DNA of 64,000 nt, taken from Capsicum annuum. Taxonomy: Eukaryota; Streptophyta; Magnoliopsida; Solanales; Solanaceae. Under the pieces are notes generated by a model. The model did not search any database and was not told the origin of the DNA. It saw nothing but the letters and a program-made list of their open reading frames with translations. Of the stretch, positions 1 to 11,741 are shown piece by piece. Every line of letters begins with the position of its first letter. Within the stretch, counting starts at the first letter, position 1. The position numbers and the translations under genes were made by a program. The stretch covers positions 92,297,349 through 92,361,348 of the forward strand of contig NC_061120.1 of the NCBI RefSeq assembly GCF_002878395.1, given 5' to 3'.

Positions 1-140
1 CATTATTATGTTAAAGTGTAAAAGATCTTTAAAAAGTGATATGAACTTTTGCACTTTATTAAAAATCATCGCAACAGATAAAATTATTTAATTTTAAATA
101 ATTTAATGTTACTCGTGTGAGGCATGTGCGGTTAAACTAG
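1..140 (+). mobile_element. Helitron 3' end, short non-autonomous copy (left part outside window)
   Basis: The stretch ends in CTAG (137-140) followed by T, the classical Helitron terminus. A weak hairpin (CGTGT...acatg-type stem with G.T pairs) lies about 15 nt upstream. A second copy of nearly the same sequence ends at 6242, and the body (aagatctttaaaaagtgat...) resembles the 5' part of the complete Helitron at 28485. No coding capacity is seen. The 5' TC terminus would lie left of the window. Confidence 0.6.
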
Positions 141-704
141 TATATTAATAGTGTGGCCTTAGAAATGTTTTAAATTACAAAGCAAAAATGGTATTGTTTA
201 TAATATTTTAATTAAAAAGTTCTAAAATATATGGTAAGTTTTAAAAAATAAAGACTCCAAAAATATATGGTCACAATAAATATATATAGTAAGAATTATT
301 AGAAAAGTTAATAATTAAGAAGTCCTAAAATATATGATAAGAGGAGGAGGAAAAATTGAAAAAGTACACATTTTTCTTTTTAACTAAAAAACAAAGGGAG
401 TACACAAGTAAATTTTAATTATTATAAAAAATTATCGAATGTTAGTACATGCCACGTTTATTTTATATATGTTTAGGACTTTTCTCTCTCTCTTTTTTTT
501 TTTTTAAATACCAAAATTGATTTTACGACCTCTTTTTTTTCCCGAAGTTGGTTTAGAATTATTTTTTAAAAGAAGTCAATATTTTATATTATTTAGGTTT
601 TAAATTAATTAAGGTCCTTATTTAATTTAGCCTTTTTTTTTGTTTGCATAAAAATTTTACCTACGTGAAGGAGGAGGAGGGAGGGAGCAATAAAACTTAA
701 ATAT

Positions 705-757
<53 letters not shown>

Positions 758-1449
758 TGATGATGATGTTATTATATTACTATTATTTATTCGTTGAATG
801 ATTATATACGATTTGCATCGTTTAATTGAATTTTTTTAAAAGAAATGATTTATGTTGTGTAGGTGATTTCTTCTGTTAAATAACATAATTTAGGGTTGCA
901 ATTCTAAAGATGCCATATTTATTACCGAGAGTTTAGTAAATGAAATATTTATACTTTCTTTTCTATATGAAAACATGAAATTCAAACTCACGTGACAAGC
1001 CAATGTCATGAAAAAGTAACTAATGAAATACAATATTTAGAAGCTTATTTACCTCATAATTTAGATAAAAAATAAATTGTGGTGCGGGGCTCTTGGGTGA
1101 AACGGGTGATATTTAGTAGGTAAATTAACACCTCAGGTCATGATATATGTTCACGTATGTATTTAACTTATCCTTAAATTAGAGTATTATATATATCACT
1201 ATACTAACATTAAATTTACACGAATATATAACGTTAAATTAAGAGTTCTTACTTTTTTGTATTGATTTTTTTTTTTAATTAAAATATATGTACCATTAAA
1301 GATGTGTTATTAGCAATTCAAGTTGATAGTAATAACTTAGGATAAACCTGCAATGCGCAACAAGGAAAAGAGATATTGGATGATAAATGCAAAAATGGCG
1401 TTCCATTAAGTATTTGAAACTTCTGGTGGTAAAATATGTATGTACTTAC
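141..1449. other. AT-rich intergenic DNA, no gene
   Basis: No open frame of note. The segment holds poly-T tracts, a TAA microsatellite, and short pieces around 215-330 (cctaaaatatatgg-type) that also occur inside the Helitrons at 8240-8345 and 29460-29490. This suggests old Helitron debris. Confidence 0.6.
705..768. repeat. (TAA)n / (TGA)n compound microsatellite
   Basis: About 16 TAA units are followed directly by 4-5 TGA units. It is a simple sequence repeat, expected to vary in length between individuals. Confidence 0.95.
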
Positions 1450-2273
1450 TGTAGACAATGAAATTTTATTAAATTAAAATTCATACAAGATTTGAATTAT
1501 ATTAAATTCAAAATACACTAGTCCCAAATAAATATTACGGATTAATATAATTAAATTAATTATTTAAGTCCAAATATGTATGGATTTAATTAAAGACCAA
1601 TCTTTATTGGGTTAGTCCATTAATTAGGGCTACAAATAATGAGCCCACTTTACTAAGTCCAAGATATTGTCATATTCTAGAGGCCCAAATAAGCACCACG
1701 TGTGAAATGACGTGGCATGCCAAGTCAAGTGAAGGAGCCAATAGGATCATGCCACATGTCAAAATGATGCAGCAGGCCTAATGAAATCAAATCCCATAAA
1801 AGGCGCCACGTCATTTGAATTTGACTTGTCAAAGGAAGTCCATCTTCATCATGACTCTTTCCTTTCCACAACTATAAATAGAGGTCTCATAATTCAGAAA
1901 AGAGACCCCAGAACTCTAACAAGAAGCAAGAGAAAGCTCGTGGATCAAACGCCGCAATTTCTCTAAAAAGCTCAAGCATTCAAATCAAGTTCATCAAAAT
2001 TCAAGATCAAGACCACAATATTCAAGAACAAGCTCAAAAGCTCTTGAATTCAAGCACAAGTCAAGATCAAGTCCCTCAAGTCCGCAAGTCAAGTTCAAAT
2101 TCAAGATTAAGCTTTAGGCCCTTGAATTTATATTTGAAAAGGTGAATCAGAGGATTCATAGAGATTGTAACACTCACATTGAAATTAATAAATTAATTGT
2201 TGCAATATATTTTTCTTGTCTCGAATTATTTATTTTTGATCTCAAAAATTTTACTGTCCAACAAATTTTTGCA
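1450..2273 (+). repeat. 5' LTR of the gag-protease Ty3 element
   Basis: Begins TGTAGACA and ends CCAACA; aligned end to end with 5265-6074. It contains a TATA box and a run of short caag/tcaag words (about 1965-2110) in the presumed transcribed leader. The interior starts with a tttgcacacccagtgggac segment that stands where the primer-binding site should be; I could not assign its tRNA. Confidence 0.85.
1871..1880 (+). promoter_or_regulatory. LTR TATA box
   Basis: ctataaata lies in the middle of the 5' LTR, and the same motif recurs at the matching place in the 3' LTR (about 5686-5694). Transcription would start roughly 30 bp downstream. Confidence 0.6.
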
Positions 2274-2339
2274 CACCCAGTGGGACAATCTCTACCTCTC
2301 ATCTCAACTTTTCCAACTACAAAGTTCAACAATACTAAA

Positions 2340-4618
2340 ATGACTTTCAAGAAGGTCAACTCTCAATCAACTACTTCCAAGGCTGCTGATTCAAAGTTCT
2401 TTGCTGAAGTAGAAAGCATCCTTGGTGTTACTTTCGGAAGCTTAGGAGCTGTCACAAGGAGCAAAGCAGGCTTGCTAGGACAACAAACACATGCAGTGTC
2501 GTCCGCGCCAACTTTAATTTTTGGATCTTCAACCCCAAAAGGAACGAAGTCCAATGTAAGTGCTTCAGAAGGAGGAAGCAATGTGGGAGAATCGCTTAAG
2601 AAGACTCTAGCTCTACTTGAGCATTCTGTTACAAATACTCTGGCACAAAGAGTGATGTTCGTTCAATAAATGCGTTATCTCCGACTACACCGCATGAGTT
2701 AAACACTTCAAAGATCAACTTGTGCGATAATCTGTGCTACTCTCCAACATCTCCAGTGATTATACAAGTGATGGTAACTAATTCCTCGTCTATGGAGGAG
2801 TAACTTGTGAATCTGGCAAAGGTAATTGATGGCCTAACCAAATATGTTAGAATCAAAATGCTCGAATTGATAAGATACTGGACAGGGTGAAAGGTCTGAT
2901 AGACGGAGAGTCTAGCCATGCACCTGGAAAATCTCCAGAGGTTTATGAGACAAAATCCTGTAAAACAAACACCACCAACTAAAAAAGTGTAAGTTTCTTC
3001 TGAGGGAATGATCCCGATTGGGCAATTGAGGGAATTCATTGAAGGGACCCTCAAAGATAAGTATGATGTTGTCACCAAATCTTCTCTTGCGTATGCCAAA
3101 CCTTACACTGCAAGGATAGATAGCCTCAAAATGCCTGTGGGCTATCAACCCCTAATTTTCAACAATTTGAGGGCAAAAGTAACCCAAAACAGCATGTCGT
3201 ACACTTTGTTGAGACATGTAATAATTCTAGAACTTACGGGACTATATTGTCAAACAGTTTGTTCATTCCCTAAAGGGAAACGCCTTTGATTAGTATACAA
3301 ATCCCGAGTCTAACTCCATCAATAGTTGGGAGCAATTAGAACATGAGTTCCTGAATAGCTTCTACAACACAAGGCGTACGATGAGCATGATAGATCTCAC
3401 AAATACTCGGCAAACAAAGGACGAGTCAGTTATCGACTTTATCAATCGATGGAGAAATGCGAGCCTAAACTGCAAAGACAGGCCCAGTGAAGATTCTGTA
3501 ATAGAGATGTGCGTCCAAGGAATGCACTGGGAGCTTCTCTACATCTTGAAAGACATTAAGCCTAAATACTTTGAAGATCTAGCTACCCGTGCTCACGAAA
3601 TGGAGTTGAGCATGTCTTCTGCTAAAAAGAGGGCAACGCCTATTCATGAACCTCGAAGGGGAAAGGATAAGCAGAAACCCAAAAGATTGGGCAAGTTTAT
3701 CCCTAAAAATGAAAACAAAGAGTCCATAAATATTGATGTGTCTCCTGTAAAGGTCACCACAAAGGTAAGAAAGAAGCAAAGTGTGAAGACGACTTCTGGA
3801 GCACGTCTGAATTAGAAAACTTTAAAGGAGATTTAAGAAAAAGAATATCCCTTTCTTGATTCTGATGTTTCTGAATTTTTGATGAACTCCTTGAGTATAA
3901 GTTCATTGAACTCCCAGAGATGAAGTTTCCCAATGAAGCAGGATGGACCAATGACCCTAATTATTGTATATATCATAGGCTCGTAAGTTAGCCTCTGGAA
4001 AAGTATTTTGTCTTTAAAGATAAATTCATGCAACTAGCAAAAGAGAAGAAAATCTTCTTCGACGATGAGACAACCAATTCTCATCAAATCTCTATTACTT
4101 TTGGCTCGCTCGACCCAGTCTAAATATGTGTCGAAGAGCATAATGAGAAAATATTAGAGCCTGATAGATCTTCAGTTGACGAAGGCAATGATGAAGGTTG
4201 GACTCTAGTGACGAGGCGCAAACGCAGGAGGATGAGTCTACGAAAGGAGTCGTTCGAGTATCCAACCAGAAGGAGAATGGTAAAAAAACCAAGGAAACAG
4301 AAGTTGGTTGAATTCCCAAAGAAGAAGAGGATTACGGAGCTTCACCACCAAAAACCTCGGCGTCTGGTGACTATAGAGAAATTCTTACCGAGTTGGTTTC
4401 GTGTAAAGACTACCCAAGTCAACCTTGAGGCATCTTGTTTTAATACCGCCAAAGAGGGGGCAAAGGGTGAGAATCTACCCATGAAAGTTCCTTCACCTTC
4501 CGAAAAGCTTGTTGAAACTTTTGGCGAAAAGGCACATGTGTGTGATACAAAAATCACATTAAAAAATAGCGACCTTCTGCTTGGTGAGGCCCTACATAAT
4601 GTCCCTTATACATGGTGG
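2340..4618 (+). pseudogene. Ty3 gag (capsid), frameshifted
   Basis: The start is at 2340 (MTFKKVNSQ...), the first ATG after the leader. The first open piece (2340-2669) is a low-complexity Ser/Thr-rich N-terminus. Homology then continues in changing frames: 3008-3160 (MIPIGQLREFIEGTLKDKYD), 3165-3290 in another frame, 3381-3815 and 4208-4618. The piece at 3381-3815 holds the retrotransposon gag core ([17 protein letters not shown], then a helix ending [10 protein letters not shown]) and a Lys/Arg-rich tail. Several frameshifts and stops (for example near 2667, 3155, 3295, 3815, 4130) make it non-functional. Gag would form the virus-like particle that packages element RNA. No CCHC zinc knuckle was seen. 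Confidence 0.8.
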
Positions 4619-5202
4619 GTCAAATTCTAGGAAAGAAGATCAATAAAATCTTAATAGATGAGGGATCTGGAGTCAACATCTTGCCTATCCGCACGATGAA
4701 GGAACTTGGCATCGCTACTAGAGAACTAGATGAAAGCCGTATAATGATCCAAGGCCTCAACCAAGGGGACCAGAAGGCCATGGAATGTGTCAAGTTGGGG
4801 ATTCGTATGGATGATTTTCAATCAAACCCATTGATGCATGTGATCGATTCCAAAACTTCATACAATGTATTGCTTGGTAGGCCTTGGGTGCACGGGAACA
4901 AAATTATCTCATCATCTTACTATCAATGCTTAAAGTACCTTGAAGGCAGAGTGGAAAGAAAGATAGTTGCCGATGACAAGCCATTCACTGAAGCTGAGTC
5001 ACATTTTGCCGATGCAAAATTCTACTTAAAGAATCATATTGTGGATGAGAAAAGGGTTGAAGATGTCACCAAGATCAAGTGTGACGATCTTGCATCTAAG
5101 AAGGTTGCGGTGATTGTCAAAAAAGTCGCCACCAAGAAGCCTCTCTTCACTTCAAATAAAGAAAGTGTCGCTCCTACCAAAAAGAAGGCAATACTCCGTT
5201 AA
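4612..5202 (+). CDS. Ty3-type aspartic protease domain (retropepsin-like)
   Basis: This 196-residue open frame overlaps the end of the gag frame in a different phase, so a frameshift or start at 4612 would be needed to translate it. The protease core begins at once: ILIDEGSGVNILP (residues about 12-24) is the active-site loop, and LLGRPWVHGNK (residues about 86-96) is the second conserved block of plant Ty3 proteases. The loop reads D-E-G rather than the usual D-S/T-G, which casts doubt on activity. The C-terminal half is Lys-rich with no RT motif. After the stop the sequence enters the polypurine tract within 60 bp. The role would be cleaving Gag. Confidence 0.75.
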   Translation: MVGQILGKKINKILIDEGSGVNILPIRTMKELGIATRELDESRIMIQGLNQGDQKAMECVKLGIRMDDFQSNPLMHVIDSKTSYNVLLGRPWVHGNKIISSSYYQCLKYLEGRVERKIVADDKPFTEAESHFADAKFYLKNHIVDEKRVEDVTKIKCDDLASKKVAVIVKKVATKKPLFTSNKESVAPTKKKAILR

Positions 5203-5264
5203 TACTTCAAACCTAGTCTTCAAGTATGTAAATATTCTTATTAGTCTTAAAGTAGGGGACAATT

Positions 5265-6074
5265 TGTAGACAGTGAAATTTTATTAAATTAAAATTCATA
5301 CAAAATTTGAATTATATTAAATTCAAAATATACTAGTCCTAAATAAATATTTCGGATTAATATAATTAAATTAATTATTTAAGTCCAAATATGTTTGGAT
5401 TTAATTAAAGTCCAATCTTTATTGGGTTAGCCCATTAATTTGGGCTACAAATAATGAGTCCACTTTACTAAGTCCAAGATATTGTCATATTCTAGAGGCC
5501 CAAATAAGCACCACGTGTGAAATGACATGGCATGGTAAGTCAAGTGAAGGAGTCAATAGGACCATACCATATATCAAAATGATGCAGCAGACCCAATGAA
5601 ATCAAAGCCCATAAAAGGCGCCACGTCACTTAAATTTGACTAGTCAAAGGAAGTCCATCTTTATCATGACTCTTCCCTTTCCACAACTATAAATAGGGGT
5701 CTCATAATTCAGAAAAGAGACCCCAGAACTCTAACAAGAAGCAAGAGAAAGCTCGTGGATCAAACGCCGCAATTTCTCTAAAAAGCTCAAGAATTCAAAT
5801 CAAGTTCATCAAAATTCAAGATCAAGACCACAATATTCAAGAACAAGCTCAAAAGCTCTTGAATTCAAGAACAAGTCAAGATCAAGTCCCTCAAGTCCGC
5901 AAATCAAGTTCAAATTCAAGATTAAGCTTTAGGCCCTTGAATTTATATTTGAAAAGGCGAATCAGAGGATTCATAGAGATTGTAACACTCACATTGAAAT
6001 CAATAAATTGATTGTTGCAATATTTTCTTGTCTCGATTATTTATTTTCAGCCTCGATAATTTTATTGTCCAACA
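5265..6074 (+). repeat. 3' LTR of the gag-protease Ty3 element
   Basis: Begins TGTAGACAGTG directly after the polypurine tract and ends CCAACA. It is collinear with the 5' LTR apart from about 38 substitutions and a few short indels near its end. Confidence 0.87.
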
Positions 6075-6089
6075 GCTTACAATAAAATA

Positions 6090-6242
6090 TATGTTATGTT
6101 TACATTATTATATTAAAGCGTGAAGGATCTTTAAGAAGTGATTTGAACTTTTTTGCACTTCATTAAAAAACAAAATAAACAAAATCATCTAATTTTAAAT
6201 AATAAAAAAATTACACGTGTAAAACATGTACGGTTAAACTAG
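6090..6242 (+). mobile_element. Short non-autonomous Helitron, second copy
   Basis: Near-identical in layout to 1-140: gaaggatctttaagaagtg body, then an acacgtgt/acatgt hairpin, then ttaaaCTAG at 6239-6242 followed by T. The 5' end is not clear. The sequences following the two copies differ, so they are separate insertions and not a local duplication. Confidence 0.55.
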
Positions 6243-6248
6243 TAACTA

Positions 6249-6332
6249 AAAAAATGTCAAGAAAAGAATCATGTCGAGTGAACAATTATAAAAAAATGTC
6301 AAGAAAAGTATCATGTCGAGTGAACAATTATA
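6249..6332. repeat. Tandem duplication, 42-bp unit
   Basis: Two adjacent copies of a 42-bp unit containing atgtcaagaaaag and atcatgtcgagtgaac, differing at one or two bases. Confidence 0.9.
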
Positions 6333-7561
6333 ACCCAATTTTTAGTCCCGTCTATTAGCCTCTATACACGATTTAAGTGGTTGAAAAAAAAAATTATTAG
6401 CCTCTATAGAATGTTAAGTGGAATGCACAGGAATTCCACGAGATGAAGTGTTACTATCTTATCTCAACAACATAACAATAATAATACACTTAGTGTAATT
6501 TCACAAAAAAATTTGAAGAGGGTAGTGTGTATGCGTATCAAGTGACAGATCCAAAATTTTGTGGTTATGGGTGCTTCAGGGAGGTTCGAACACATATTGA
6601 TGCTTAAAGCTTTAAGGTTCCGTCTGAAAATCAAAACACTCAGTTATATTATTGACTTCCTATGTGCTTTTTTGACTATTATACCAATTTTTATATATTT
6701 CTTATATAGTAATACCTTATATGCGTCAAATTTAACGGGTATCGGAGCATCACAGAAAAACACCTAGGTCCGCCCCGTGCGTATCTTAGATTTCATGAGC
6801 ACCACAAAAAAGCACCTAGGTCCGCCCCGGGCGTATCATAGATTTCATGAGTTGATTTTAAAACGTGTATGATCTTCAATAAGCTTTCATAGTTATTATG
6901 ATTTCATGCTATGGTTGGGTGCATAATATGATTTTATAGTTTGATCGGATCATATAGTGCTTTAGGTGCTAATGATGTGTAATTGGGGCGCGACATGAAC
7001 AACTTTAGGACTTCACTTTACTTTGTGCTTTGCATTGAGTGTCACGCCTCTTAAATATCCAAATTCCCAACCAATTTTTTGTGCTTTGTTTTTTCGAAGC
7101 TTCGTACAATGCATATACTTCAAACTCTTAGCAAGTATTTTTACTAACATGTGGTCGTGTTCGAATAACTTTCGTGCTCTCTTATCGGCTCGTATCGTAT
7201 GTTAATTAGCGTTTCATTACTTACCAAGTAGACTTCAAAACTTTGGAGAAAAATTCTTGGAATATAGTTGGACTTTACATAAAGTTCACATTTTCTACTA
7301 CCGTAACGTTTAACAATTGATTATTGCAAAAGTTTAATTTATTCGAGGATACATTACTTATTGATTTCGTGAACTTTGGGTTGAAATTCATGACTTGAGT
7401 TAATAATATTTGAAGAAGAAATTAGAAGAAGGCTATTAAAGAAGTTGAATCTAAACTTGAAATTTGAAGGTTTTAATTACAATCTTAAAACGGAGGAAAA
7501 AGAGTGATAAATTTCTGACTTTTCTTTTACTACCTTTAATGTATTCAAAACACACAAAAAT
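6333..7561. other. Gene-free intergenic stretch with a 52-bp tandem duplication
   Basis: No coding signal. 6745-6850 holds two copies of a 52-bp unit with the word cacctaggtccgcccc. That word is common at the end of a dispersed Solanaceae repeat, so 6545-6850 is probably a short transposon remnant. Small open frames here (6561, 7023) have no recognisable product. Confidence 0.5.
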
Positions 7562-7984
7562 GATACGCTAAAAGTGATATCAAAACAATACAATTAAACT
7601 TAAATTTTACACACAAAAAATTCTCAAAGTCGATCGAGATTCATCTACGAACTTTAAACCACCACAAAATAACAAACTAAAAAGAAATATTACGATAATA
7701 TAATTAAACCTAACTTTTACCTAAAAAATTTTCAAAGCCGACCCACATTCATCTAGCATCTGTAAATTAAAATAAAACAATAAGATAATAAAGATATCAA
7801 AATAATACAATTAACCTAACTTTTACACAAGAAATTCTTCAAAGCCAACCGAAATTCATCTACGACCTATAAACTATGAAAAGAAATATAATAATGATCA
7901 CAAAGCTTTGATTTTGATCCAACTAATTCTTGTCTGAGCAAAAATTTTAATCCTAAAGAATGATTTTGAATTAAAACAAAGAAG

Positions 7985-8031
<47 letters not shown>

Positions 8032-8478
8032 TATATAACACATGTTGAATTCTATTATGCTGACAAAAACAGTGAAGAAGTTGAGGGTTGGAAAATCAAG
8101 TATCCACCAATCTAGACATGCAATCGAATCAAGTTAGATGAGCATCAATCATATTCTTCCAATAGGCAAACCGGTTTGTTCTCTAGTTTAACATACATCT
8201 CAATATTTATAAAAGTATTTCTTTAATTAATTTTCCTACCATATATTTTAGGAGTCACATACATTTTAGGAAGTCTAGTAGAAAGGAAATATTAATAAAT
8301 TCTCCTTCCATATATTTTAAGAGTCTCATATATTTTAGGAAGTCTAGTTAATATAATAAAAAATAATTAAATAATAAATTAAAAAATAGCGAAAAGACAG
8401 TTTTGTCTAAAGAAGAATCTTTTAATGAAGCGTAAAAAGTTCAAATCACTTTTCTAAGAGTCTTCACACTTTTAATAC

Positions 8479-8490
<12 letters not shown>
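7562..8490 (-). mobile_element. Helitron copy, reverse orientation, 3' end missing
   Basis: The reverse complement matches the Helitron at 28485-30577. The 5' segment (aaaagtgtgaag...gtgatttgaac..., at 8370-8485), the caaaccggtttg region (about 8165-8180), and three copies of the 108-bp subterminal repeat (attcatcta motifs near 7640, 7748 and 7853) are all recognisable. The CTAG terminus is not present, so the copy is truncated on its left. It has no Rep/helicase coding capacity. Confidence 0.7.
7987..8037. repeat. (TA)n microsatellite in Helitron
   Basis: An AT dinucleotide run, broken once by a G. The homologous Helitron at 28485 carries a TA run at the equivalent place (29663-29720). Confidence 0.95.

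Positions 8491-8523
<33 letters not shown>
8484..8523. repeat. (TA)n microsatellite at Helitron end
   Basis: A TA run where the 5' end of the reverse-strand Helitron should be. It hides the exact TC terminus. Confidence 0.95.
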
Positions 8524-8528
<5 letters not shown>

Positions 8529-8594
8529 CTGATATGTCTTTTTTATTTGTTAAGAAGGAATAATACATAAATGTTTCTACTTACTTATAAAAGA

Positions 8595-9062
8595 ATAGGG
8601 GCCAATAAAATTGTGCAAAGGGGAGCAGGTCAACATGTCTGCTTTGACACAGTTTCATTGGTCATTCCTTTGCCTACCTTTTATTTTTTCTTTGTTTTAT
8701 TTTGTTTATCTTACTTTTCTTCATAATTTATTATATATTTTAAAAAAATTATGTAAGAAGTACTATAAAGCACAATAATTAACGACTTAAAATATTAAAA
8801 AGACATAAAATTTTGTTGACTCTCGAAAATATATTAATGCCACTTAAATTGGGATATGAGGAAAAATATTATAAATCACAATAACTAACAACTTAAAATA
8901 TTTAAAAAAATCAATTGACTGATGAAATTGTATCAATACCACAAAAGTTGGGATAAGGTAGAACATATATTATTTAAAAATTATGTAAAAAAGTATTATA
9001 AATTATAATAAACAATAATTTAAAATACTTGAAAACATATAAAAAAATATGATTAACTATTT
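8595..9062 (+). mobile_element. Left part of a second Helitron, split by the chromovirus
   Basis: Contains three diverged copies of a 106-126 bp unit starting near 8761, 8867 and 8993 (actataaa..cacaataa..taacgacttaaaata). Its sequence resumes after the chromovirus at 24215 and ends in a hairpin and CTAG at 24296. The 5' end was not identified. An imperfect hairpin lies at 8602-8661. Confidence 0.5.
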
Positions 9063-11724
9063 TGTAAGACTCCGCAAAATTTCTAGCTTAAATCAGTCCT
9101 TTAAGCTTGTTAAGGGGTCCCAGACTTAAAAAATTCTAGCTAAGTATTTAGACTTAGTTTATTTTTTAGCATTTGAAAGTTGGAAATCTCATTTCGCCAC
9201 ATTAGTATCTTTTAAATGTCTATGTTTTAGTTAATTCATGATCAGGAAGGTCAATAGGTGTTCCCGAACAAGTTTTGAATTTTTCGAACTTCGTTTGAAG
9301 CTCCTTTGAAATCCTAAAATAGTGAACCAATGCGATCTTGGCACGCCAGTCTCTTATCGCATTGGTTAATATTTTTCCCAGCTACCAGCCTCAAATTTTA
9401 GTGCGTCGGCGTGATCTTGGTGCGACGCGTCAACTATCGCATCGGTTCCATCGACGCGCCGCGTCGACCTGTGCATCGGTAACTCAGTTTTAGTTATTAA
9501 AAGACCGCATTCTTGGGGGTATTTGGGTCTTTTTCCCCCAACCCTCAGTCCCCAAAATACTAAATTTAATACCCCTAGTAAACAAATAAACTCATTCTTT
9601 CTCAATTTCTCTCAAGAACAAGCCTTAGGGTTTTTAAATTTCAAATCAAGAATCTTAAGATTTCCACCATTAATTTCCAGAAATTCTTCAACAAGGTATG
9701 TAAAGTGTTCATCCAAGGGTCCCTTCCACTCATGGTGTTCAAGAAACTTCTTTTAAAACAACATGAATTGTGATCTTCATATTGTGGGTTTGAATGTAAT
9801 CATGTTGATGTTGTGGTATGTGTTCCAAGTTGAAATCTTTATGTATTTCTTGATATTATGATAGCATGTAAGTTGAATTTTGATTCTCTTATATTGAAAC
9901 CCTTGAATTATGAAGTCATGATGTATTAGCATTATTGTTCATGCCCAAGTATGAAGCTACGCCTACCATATGTTTGATAAAATGCTAAATTGAGATTATG
10001 ATGCTTTTATGATCCTTTGGTGATCTAAATGATGAACTTATGCTATAGCCATATGTTCACAATGTCTTCCATGCTAAAGCTATACCTTGTATATGTTTGA
10101 TGGGATGCTCATGAGATTGGTTTAATGAAATTATGATGTGTTAGCTGATGTGTTAGCATGCTTTCCTATTTATGTGCAAGTTCATGACTTTCAAGTGATT
10201 GATGAAATGCCCCACAATTGTATTGTGAGTTGTTGACTATTGTCAAGTATTCAATAATTATCATGTCTTATTATTTTTATGCTATTGAGTCCTGGAGGTA
10301 TTTAATACCCAATAATTTAGCTGTGTGCCTAGAGCCAGTGTCAATTACAGAATAGTCTCAGTCATGTCACGATCAGTAGTACTCTAGTTCAATTACAGAA
10401 CTCAGGAAAACTCAGTAAACTCAGTATCAATCCAGTCCTATTCAGTATTCAGTTCAGTCCTCAGTAATCTCAGTCAGCTAACAAAACTCAATAGTATTTT
10501 GTCAGTCAACAGAACTCAGTTTAGTTTAGTTAATCAGTACAGTCAGTAACGGGTCAGTCCATCCTTGTATGAACTAGAAAATCAAATCAGTTTCTATTCA
10601 GTTGGGAATAGGATTTAGCATCGAGTGAACCTAGGGATGGTGGCTTACCCGCCAGAAGAGGGTGTGATCCTTAGAAGCAATCCTTGCATTCCAAAACTAC
10701 GTATCCATTTTAGGTTGAGATATAATCCTATGAGGCTAGGGTTAATACATCTCATTCGAGTTCTCCTACTAGTAAGGGGTTGACGAAAGAGCTCCTTGTC
10801 AGAGAGGGTTAACTCACAGCTTGTCTTTACCTATGGCATGGTATTAACTCATTTCCAACTAGGGTTACAGGTTGGACCCCAAATAGTTCAGAAAGGGGCA
10901 TATCGGTTAGATGATTACCTCCCACAGTCTCAATCTCAGTCATCAGTAAAGAACTCAGATAGTTCTATAGATTTCAGACTACCAGATACAGTCACTCAGC
11001 TCAGTATGGAACTCAGCTAGTTCTATCAGAAATAAGACTATCAAACACAGTCACTCAGCAAATAGTATATCGGTTATATTAGTTATCAGTAATCCATATT
11101 ATCAGTAAAATCAGTATTCAGAATCCTTATGAGTGTAGTTATAGTTATGTATTCATACATGTATTCTTATGTTGTCATGTTCATGTTATTCAGTCAGTTA
11201 TAGTTCATGCATATGAACCCTTGCATTTAGCCTTACCTTACTTTATGTACCAGTACATTCACATGTACTGACGCATACTTTTCTTTTGTGCTATGGTGTT
11301 TTATACCATAGGTTCAGACGTACGGCCTCCAAAACACCCTTAGCAGATCAGACTTTCAGCAAATAAAGTAGTGGTGAATCCTCATAGTTTGAGTTCATGT
11401 TTATTCATTCAGTATCTCAGTTTAATTTCAGTAGTTGGAGTTCGTTGCGGGCTTGTCCCATCAACTCCACAGTTCAGATAGTTTTAGAGGCTTTTCAAAC
11501 TAGATGTTCAAATAGTATTTAGTATTTTAGATTCTGATGTTTTTAGCAGGATTTATCATTTCTCTTTATCAGTATTACATTTTTGAACCTTATGGCATTT
11601 CAGCCCATTTTTCCGCAATATACAGTATTATTACTCAGTTATTGCAGTAGGTACCAGTTATGGGTTAGCTTGTAGTCCTTTGGGATTATGAGCACCGTGT
11701 AGATACTAGACTTGGGGCGTTACA
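9063..11724 (+). repeat. 5' LTR of the chromovirus (2.66 kb)
   Basis: Starts TGTAAGAC and ends GGGGCGTTACA, and is collinear with the 3' LTR. It contains a CpG-rich block at 9325-9480, a long segment rich in cagt words (10300-11200), and dispersed agagggt words at about 10640-10830. No gene is present; the open frames in it have no known product. Confidence 0.88.
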
Positions 11725-11728
11725 AACT

Positions 11729-11741
11729 TGGCATCAGAGCC
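11729..11741 (+). promoter_or_regulatory. Primer-binding site, initiator-Met tRNA type
   Basis: TGGCATCAGAGCC starts four bases after the LTR end. It differs at one base from the TGGTATCAGAGCC complementary to the plant initiator methionine tRNA 3' end, the usual primer of chromoviruses. Confidence 0.8.

Larger units (their letters stand above)
1450..6075 (+). mobile_element. Non-autonomous Ty3/gypsy retrotransposon with gag and protease only
   Basis: Two direct LTRs (1450-2273 and 5265-6074) flank a 3-kb interior. The 5 bp before the first LTR (cttac, 1445-1449) recur one base after the second (6076-6080), a target-site duplication that marks a complete insertion. The interior runs leader, gag, aspartic protease, then directly a polypurine tract (agtaggggac, about 5251-5260). 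Reverse transcriptase, RNase H and integrase are absent, so mobilisation would need another element. I counted by eye about 38 substitutions between the LTRs, near 4-5 percent, which indicates a fairly old insertion. It resembles the so-called TR-GAG class of plant elements. Confidence 0.88.

Noticed and set aside
6561..7205. Two small open frames (68 and 60 residues) with hydrophobic segments
   Set aside because: No start context, no homology recognised, AT-rich composition; hydrophobic residues follow from T-rich codons.
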